Under the pieces are notes generated by a model that saw only the letters and a list, made by a program, of their open reading frames with translations, was not told the DNA's origin and searched no databases. Below, in pieces: positions 57,812-64,000 of a DNA stretch of 64,000 nucleotides; the stretch's first letter is position 1; each line of letters starts with the position of its first letter. This stretch comes from Biomphalaria glabrata. Taxonomy: Eukaryota > Mollusca > Gastropoda > Planorbidae. The stretch covers positions 7,448,501 through 7,512,500 of the forward strand of contig NC_074721.1 of NCBI RefSeq assembly GCF_947242115.1, read 5' to 3'. A program made the position numbers and the translations under genes.

Positions 57812-58975
57812 ATAAGGTCATTGTGACATAATGGGGAAATAACTATTTTTGATTACTTGTATAGTTAGGAGTGATTCCCCTTATGTAGTTTATAAAAGGC
57901 CTTGCAAACTGTGTTTAGTTGCCACTTGCTCCTGAGTTACCAGCTTGACCACTTGACCTGTGTTGTGTATAGTATTTTTTTCTGTTAGTGGTCGTGTGTT
58001 ATGGGGTACTCGGAGAAGTGTGCCCTGCTCTGGAGATCTTTGGGCTAAGTATGTCTTTAGTATTATTGTATTTTATATAATGTATTTATTAATAGATATA
58101 GCCCCAAAAGATTTCCAGGCAGTATATTTTATATTACCCTGATGTTCTGCATTTTGGGGTACTCCCAAACGTGACATATTTTTGTAACCTTTTTCTGAGG
58201 GATTCAACCTGTATTGAATCATCAGATGGACTTTACATATTTTTTTAGCCTTGTCTCTGAGGGATTCAACCTGTATTGAATCATCAGATGGGCTTTACCA
58301 AACGTATGGCTATAGGTGGGATTCTATGAAGCTTGTAGGCTCATAGGTTTCCCTGAAGCCTATAGTTCATCATGACCATTTTGTGGGTTTTTTTTGGCAA
58401 AAAGTGGCTAGTGTAAGCCTGAAGCCTGTAACCATAGTGTAGCCAAAAGTGGTCGTGTTTCGACCTGAGGCCTGTGACCTTCAGTTGGCTGTGTAAGATG
58501 GAAGTTTGTAACCCAATGGTCAAAAGTGGTCGTGTTTCGACCTGAGGCCTGTGACCTGTATTTTTGATAACCAGAATGTGACGATAATGTAACACATGAC
58601 TAGGGCTGTGTGCCATATTATTTTTGAGTATCTTTTGTTCACTTTTTGTTGTGTCGGCCTGTGAGTTAATGGCCATGTATTTACACCTTTATTTTATTCA
58701 TGTAAATAAACCATGTAAATATGTTTACCTGCGACTTTGTAAAGTCTTTTGTTGCATACATTAGTTGAATTGTATACCTGGAGGTTATACTTAATAACCT
58801 AGGCAGTACAAGAAGGGACCAGTACACCTCTGGACGAACGTGCCAGCACACTTTTAACACTGATCTGTTGATCTAAAGTACCTAAGTCTAGCTATAATTC
58901 TAATTGAATATTTTAGCTATACCCGCTAATAGGTAATGTGAACTCATATTGGTTCATGAATCCTCTTTAGGTCAC
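57812..58975. mobile_element. Segment splitting the 78-bp array, possibly a solo LTR-like insertion
   Basis: 1.16 kb between the two halves of the array. It has a TATAAAA-type box (about 57890), AATAAA-type signals and paired short duplications ('gagggattcaacctgtattg' twice near 58197 and 58258; 'gtggtcgtgtttcgacctga' twice near 58450 and 58526). A TG start and CA end near 57830 and 58760 would fit an LTR, but I found no clear target duplicate. Fossil, family unassigned. Confidence 0.3.
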
Positions 58976-59480
58976 ACTTCCGTATTCTGTACGCCAGATA
59001 CACCAAAAATCTTGCTGTTTATAGATTTTCCGCCATGTATGAAGAGGTCTAATACTTCCGTATTCTGTACGCCAGATACACCAAAAAGCTTGCTGTTTAT
59101 AGATTTTCCGCCATGTTTGAAAAGGTCTAATACTTTCGTATTCTCTACGCCAGATACACCAAAAATCTTGCTGTTTATAGATTTTCCGCCATGTATGAAG
59201 AGGTCTAATACTTCCGTATTCTGTACGCCAGATACACCAAAAAGCTTGCTGTTTATAGATTTTCCGCCATGTATGAAAAGGTCTAATACTTCCGTATTCT
59301 GTACGCCAGATACACCAAAAATCTTGCTGTTTATAGATTTTCCGCCATGTATGAAAAGGTCTAATACTTCCGTATTCTGTAAGCCAGATACACCAAAAAT
59401 CTTGCTGTTTATAGATTTTCCGCCATGTATGAAAAGGTCTAATACTTCCGTATTCTGTACGCCAGATACACCAAAAAGCG
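58976..59480. repeat. 78-bp tandem array, right block (about six and a half units)
   Basis: Same monomer and orientation as 57355-57811. Some units have 'aaaaatcttgctg' in place of 'aaaaagcttgctg'. The last unit decays into unrelated sequence. Confidence 0.9.
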
Positions 59481-59548
59481 TCTTATACATAGATTTGCCT
59501 ATATGCATGAAAATTTTGAATAGCTTAATGTGCAACTACTATATTATA

Positions 59549-59552
<4 letters not shown>

Positions 59553-59613
<61 letters not shown>
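59553..59613. repeat. (TA)n microsatellite
   Basis: About 60 bp of pure TA dinucleotide. The following 59620-61100 is AT-rich with no supported gene. Confidence 0.95.
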
Positions 59614-59618
<5 letters not shown>

Positions 59619-61108
59619 TTTAACACTTTTACTTCCCAAGCAGTAGTTATCTTTTTAAACAGATCTTCACATATAAAACTAATGTTGTTGTTTAATTAGA
59701 TGTAAGAAAATGTATTCTTTTATTATCTTTCATTAACGTTACTCTATATTTTCTTATGTAAGGATCTGAACAAAACACTCTACTACCGTTGGAAAGAGAA
59801 TGATATACTCTAGTTACTTATTGAATTAAAATGGATCATGTTTTCTGTTTTTTTATATGTTCGCTATTATATTTTATTACATTATATTAAAAAACTCTTG
59901 ATACTCTGGGTTATGATTTCAAATTTTATAAGTAATAGAAAAGAAATCTAATAATTCTTCTGATGAAGTAAAACTACCTATTTTCGACACATTCGTTGTC
60001 GTCATCTAGAGGTTCAATAAAAATAAAATCATATCATCCAGAGTTTCAAAATATAAAATATATGACAACCAACTTTATGTGTACTTTAATATTATTACAA
60101 TCCTTTTTGATATTACAAGCATTATTTATTATGTTAATTATATTGTATTAATTGCAACACTTTCTCAACCATTTGCTATGATAGTTTCATGTAATAAAGG
60201 AAATATTTTGTCAAATTCATAGACTGTTTAAAATCAATTAAATGCTTATGCTTATTATATTGTATATCTAAGATACATTATTCAAGTCCAAATCACTGAC
60301 TCATTCAGTCTCCTTTTGCCCTCGACGATAAAATGTATATAAAAAGAAAATAGGTGGTTCAAACGTTCGTGGCTGGGGAATGAAGGAATTCTATTGAAGG
60401 ATGCCAAACAATTATGAAATATGAATGAAATACTAGCTGTTCTACTGGCTATACAAGGGAGGTGATTCATTTAAAAGTAGTCTGTAAATAGTGTGTATCA
60501 GGAAATTTAGGCACTGGCATTTTTTGGCACAGATAATTTAATTAAGCACCTGGAAATATAGACACTTGTAAATTGGACACTTTTTGACAAGATGCGACTA
60601 TGTATCTACTATCAACATCTTTAGTTGAGGTTGGGGAACGGGGCTGAATATAACTCTGTCCTTATGTCCAAGAGGAGTGGCTTCAAGCCAAAGTCTTTGA
60701 GCTCAAGCGGATATCATTTGAATTCAGCTTAATCTACTTTTTAAAAAAATACATAATTTAAAATAGTGTTGAATTAAAGAGCAATTCAGCTTAGCTTGTA
60801 AATGATAGTTGTAAAAAATATTTAATAATAAAATTAACAAACTTGTGTCACATTTTTGAGATCGAGGATATGTTTGTAATTTTTTTCAATTTGCTGTCAT
60901 GTCTGTTGTCCCCTATAATTTTTAAAAAAGTCTTTTGCAAAGGCTTACAGCCACTTGTGATTTTACTACATAATCAATAAACAATTTCCCAGGTACAAAT
61001 AATATTATATTCTTTATTTTTTTTTAGAGGTGTATAATCTTATTTTAAAATTCTATCTTTAAAATATTTCAACCAATAATAAATCAAAATGAAATTACGG
61101 CAGTTCTG

Positions 61109-61353
61109 TTATGAGTCCACACTGGGCTCTACTTTTGCTCGGTACAGAGATTGAAGGAGTGTCGCTGTATTACAGGTGATACTAATCAGGTCTCTGCTTA
61201 TATAGTCCAGGACGATGTAGTCCTGTGAGAAGAAGGCGTACTTGCTGTCACTGGCCACTGCGTTCAGTTCATCTTTATTCACGTCTTTCCCTATGCCCAC
61301 CGTAAGGATGGTGGCATTAAGAGACGTCTTTAAGTTGTTGGCTGCCTGCACGG
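61109..61353 (-). CDS. vWA-domain gene, terminal exon
   Basis: 245 nt, 81 codons including the stop plus two bases completing a split Thr codon from the previous exon. The acceptor is a T run followed by AG (61354-61355 on the + strand). The translation 'VQAANNLKTSLNATILTVGIGKDVNKDEL' type sequence is the last part of a von Willebrand factor A fold: strand, 'GIG', then helix. It ends with 'ISRDLISITCNT' and a short tail to the stop at 61109. The protein ends shortly after the vWA domain. Confidence 0.88.
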
Positions 61354-61498
61354 CTAAAAAAAAAATGAATTTAAACAAAAATTTAAAAGTTAAATTCTCC
61401 TCTCATAATATGCGAATTACTGGGCAGATGATGTAAAGGCCATCTATTTCTGTGGCTGAGGGTTATATATTAATAATAATAAACCTGTTATTTCTATT

Positions 61499-61600
61499 AA
61501 CAGCTAACAAAGTTTCCCTTTGAAACCTTGCTATCTTTAGGGCAGGTGATGTACAGGTCATCTGTTTCTATGGCCCACGGTTAACGAGGCTGTCATGATC
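61499..61600 (-). mobile_element. tRNA-derived SINE, family B, partial copy
   Basis: Only the 3' part remains, in the intron of the vWA gene: 'tttccctttgaaaccttg', 'cagg(t)gatgtacaggtcatc', 'ggcccacggttaacgagg'. A shorter scrap of the same sequence is at about 61420-61460. Confidence 0.65.
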
Positions 61601-61948
61601 TGAGATAGTGTCGGAAAAATAAAGTGTGCTATCTTTTTTACCAGACTAACAGACAGAGAGAGTTGGTATAAGCTTTGTAAAAAAAGACTTAAGGCTAAAT
61701 TAATTTTAAGATGATTATATTTTGAAAAAACAAATATGACCGTTCAAACGAGAGATTTCACTGTGTGGCTAATATAGTGGTTGAAAGAAAAACCGTTAAA
61801 TCTTTTTTTTTTGTTGTTGTTGTAAATACCCGTTCAATTTCCAGTCAGCTTCCACACAATTTTATTTTACACTTTCAACCCATGAAGAGCTAGCGAGCTT
61901 CCAATCGTAATAACATGCATATAAAGGACTGGGTAAAATTGTGCTTAC

Positions 61949-62114
61949 TCTTTGTCGTGTTCTGTGATATCCCGTCGGTCATAAGGATAACAATGTTGGG
62001 TGCATCAGCTCGACCACCTGCGGCCTCGTCAAACATCTTCCAGTCGTGGACAGCATCAAGGGCCTTGTGGGTGAACGTCCCAGAGAAGTTTGGATACTTG
62101 ACGTCCAGCAAAGC
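61949..62114 (-). CDS. vWA-domain gene, penultimate exon
   Basis: 166 nt, 55 codons plus one base. The acceptor is 'tcttcgcag' and the donor is A|GTAAGC. It begins in phase with the previous exon (Ser-Lys / Ala-Leu-Leu). It carries two MIDAS residues: the Thr in 'GTFTHKALD' and the Asp in 'IVILMTDG'. Splice phases join cleanly to both neighbours. Confidence 0.88.
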
Positions 62115-62620
62115 CTGCGAAGAGAGCATATTTAACTGACGTCCTCTGACTTTGAACGAATGCTTTCCGTAGGTCAAATATTAGACTAAATGCTAACAAG
62201 ACTATTTTGTTTTGTTTGTCCAATACATAACAAGTCACCGCGGGGTCTATTCTCCGTAGCAGCCCTGTCTCTAATCTCTTCGTTTTATGATGTGGTCTTT
62301 AAATCTGATACCTAGGATCCTTCTGTAGCATCTCAATCCCATTGCTAGAATTCTCCTCTATAGCTCTGCACTCAGCGTCAAAGACTCGCAAGCATATAAG
62401 ATAAAACAAATCTGATTAAACCATTTTTTTCGTGAAATGTTTTACCGGAAACAGGAGTTTTCATTTCTTCTGACTCTTTCTCTCCCGCCCTTACTTGTGG
62501 TTCTTCCCTTACATGGTCCATGAGCGCTTTCTTTCTTATTTCTCAAATTTTTCTAAGACTTTTTTTAAAATGACATATCAGTGACTCGCATAACTCAAAT
62601 TTATTTTCTCAGGTTATTAG

Positions 62621-62851
62621 TAAAGGTAAAGTTCACATTTCAGACCTTGTGATCTATGGGACAAATGATGTTCAGGTCGTGTTTCTGTGGCACACGGTTA
62701 ACAAGTAGGGTGTTATGTGGCAAGCACGACCAACCGCCTTTAATTTTTCCCAACTAAAATCAGGACTCAGGGCGTTCTAAAAATCCCAGTCTTCACCGAG
62801 ATTTGAACCCAGGATCCCAGGTTTGGAAGCCAAGAGCTTACCCACTCAGCT
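62621..62851 (-). mobile_element. tRNA-derived SINE, family B, copy 5
   Basis: Full-length but somewhat diverged copy in the intron between the vWA exons. The tail 'agaccttgtgatctatggga' and the B-box equivalent 'gatttgaacccagg' are visible. Confidence 0.8.
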
Positions 62852-63079
62852 TATAATGTGTCTCATAATAATTTTTTTTCACACTAGAAAGAAGGTGCCA
62901 CTTTCTTCCGAGTATAGTTTCAAAGCTTAGTTTGATATACAGTTTAGATAACAAATATTTGTAGGGCCCATGTTTTGTAGCTAAGCATGTAAAAATCCTT
63001 AGATTTAGGAGTCCCAAGTAGAATAAACGTATCACATTGATATAGATTTGTTGTGAGGAAAATAAAGACAGTGAATTAC

Positions 63080-63339
63080 CTTACTGAGTGAGGCATGGTC
63101 CGAATAAGTCTTCAGATCAAACAGTTTTACCGGTGCAGCGTTGAAAATCAAAGCTCCGAACTGGACTTCCTCGGGTCCAACGTTAAAATAGCTTGTCACA
63201 GTAGAAGCGAAGAGAGTTTGATTTAGCCATTTGGTTGGTCCAATGCTGGTGGAGGCGTCGATGACGAGGAGGATGTCCGCCTTAGTGGTGTTTTTACATG
63301 GCGTGGGTGTGGGTGGCGGGCTGGGGGGTCTTGTGTAAG
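63080..63339 (-). CDS. vWA-domain gene, exon with the MIDAS DxSxS
   Basis: 260 nt, two bases plus 86 codons. The acceptor is 'catattcacag', the donor is AAG|GTAATT. It starts with a Pro/Thr linker (PSPPPTPTPC), then 'ADILLVIDASTSIG', the first strand of a vWA domain with the complete metal-site DxSxS, then 'VQFGALIFNAAPV'. With the two downstream exons it forms one whole vWA domain (about 200 residues) with all MIDAS residues. Such domains bind ligands in collagen VI, matrilin and related extracellular proteins. The 5' part of the gene lies beyond the window. Closest family is not resolved. Confidence 0.88.
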
Positions 63340-63714
63340 CTGTGAATATGCAGAAAATGAATTAGCGTAATTAGGAAATGTTATTTCATAAAGTTATATT
63401 TATACAAAAAAACATTTTTTCTCAGACAAAACACTTTTGGTTGACTTTTTTTTTTTTATTTGGACCTCTCCAAATATTAAATAAAAAAAAATATTAACCG
63501 TTTCCATGGAAACCCTTTTACAATGGCATCACCTGATCAAAATAGCGCTCTAGCGCTGTCCTTACCTAGCTACCTACCTACTTTAGATATTACTTTATCA
63601 TAAAAGTTAGATTATATTTTAAATTCAAAGTAAAAAAGATTTTAGAATTTGATTCCAATACAGCATTTGTATCTACAAAAGTTAATGGCGATCGGCCCCA
63701 AATGATGACCTTTA

Positions 63715-63990
63715 ATATCTGTCAGTAAGGCGCTTCCGCGCTGTGTCTTATGCAGAAAAATCAAAGGGAGGTAACACTCAAATAAATCAATCAAAATAAC
63801 ACAGGCGAAAGGCCAACACTAGAAGGTAGCCGACGCTGATAGCGCATGTGGAACAAGACGTTTAATAATAACAAACGGAACCGTCGAATGTCATCAAGCT
63901 AAATCTCACCCATAAAAACTGAATCTCTCTAAAGCCTTCAGAAATATGCTGCTAACATTTGTTACTTTAGCTAGTTTTTACTAGTCGCGT
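63715..63990 (-). repeat. Dispersed repeat D, third copy
   Basis: The reverse complement matches 38275-38525 through 'gacattcgacg', 'tatcagcgtc', 'gtgttacctcc' and 'ggaagcgcc'. It lies upstream of the vWA exon, probably in its intron. No further exon is seen in 63340-64000. Confidence 0.6.
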
Positions 63991-64000
63991 CCTTCAGTCT

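Noticed and set aside
57332-59623. Frames over the 78-bp arrays as repeat proteins
   Set aside because: Open on both strands because the monomer is 26 codons long; no start context, splice site or flanking coding sequence supports them.

Overview
The window looks like nuclear DNA of a mollusc, most probably a heterobranch (freshwater-snail-like) gastropod. It is AT-rich, has introns with normal GT/AG sites, and carries long C/G homopolymers, three families of tRNA-derived SINEs, several LINE types, a Gmr1-type Ty3/Gypsy element, hAT-like and TTAA-flanked MITEs, many minisatellites and AGATCT-rich low-complexity DNA. The organism call is an inference from this repeat mix, because no species-diagnostic host gene is present.

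Host genes are few. Two diverged paralogues of a large ankyrin-repeat gene lie on the + strand (24841-29734 and 51217-56070). Each starts just behind a splice acceptor, has a very long coding exon, and ends in the same conserved tail containing a possible SOCS-box-like segment. Neither has one continuous reading frame: the first has two frame-changing deletions relative to the second, and the second changes frame at an internal duplication. The right edge holds the last three exons of a minus-strand gene (63339-61109) that together encode one complete von Willebrand factor A domain with an intact MIDAS.

The most striking feature is in the second ankyrin gene. Between its two ankyrin blocks lie 17 uninterrupted heptads of the form Y-x-P-T-S-P-S, the signature of the RNA polymerase II CTD, encoded by a 21-bp minisatellite (53711-54067). 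The first paralogue has only a short seed-like motif there.

Layout: 1-6370, gene-free, with a diverged segmental tandem duplication, SINEs and a foldback. 6375-8239, a short LTR element with identical LTRs carrying one SAP-domain protein. 8300-18744, a LINE with a 5' inversion, split by a 9.1-kb Gmr1-like element (minus strand, integrase before reverse transcriptase). 18745-24840, dispersed repeats. 24841-29734, ankyrin copy 1. 29735-39960, mostly non-coding with SINE, LINE and MITE pieces. 39962-40800, a 17-bp minisatellite abutting an I-group LINE (40803-44700) that is itself split by a younger LINE with a 10-bp target-site duplication. 44990-50790, satellite, inverted-repeat element and MITEs. 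51217-56070, ankyrin copy 2. 56405-59613, LINE tails and two 78-bp arrays. 61109-63339, the vWA gene.

No operon, CRISPR array, rRNA or functional tRNA gene was seen. The genes do not form an evident pathway. The window is a repeat-rich region holding a small ankyrin family and the end of an extracellular-type vWA gene.
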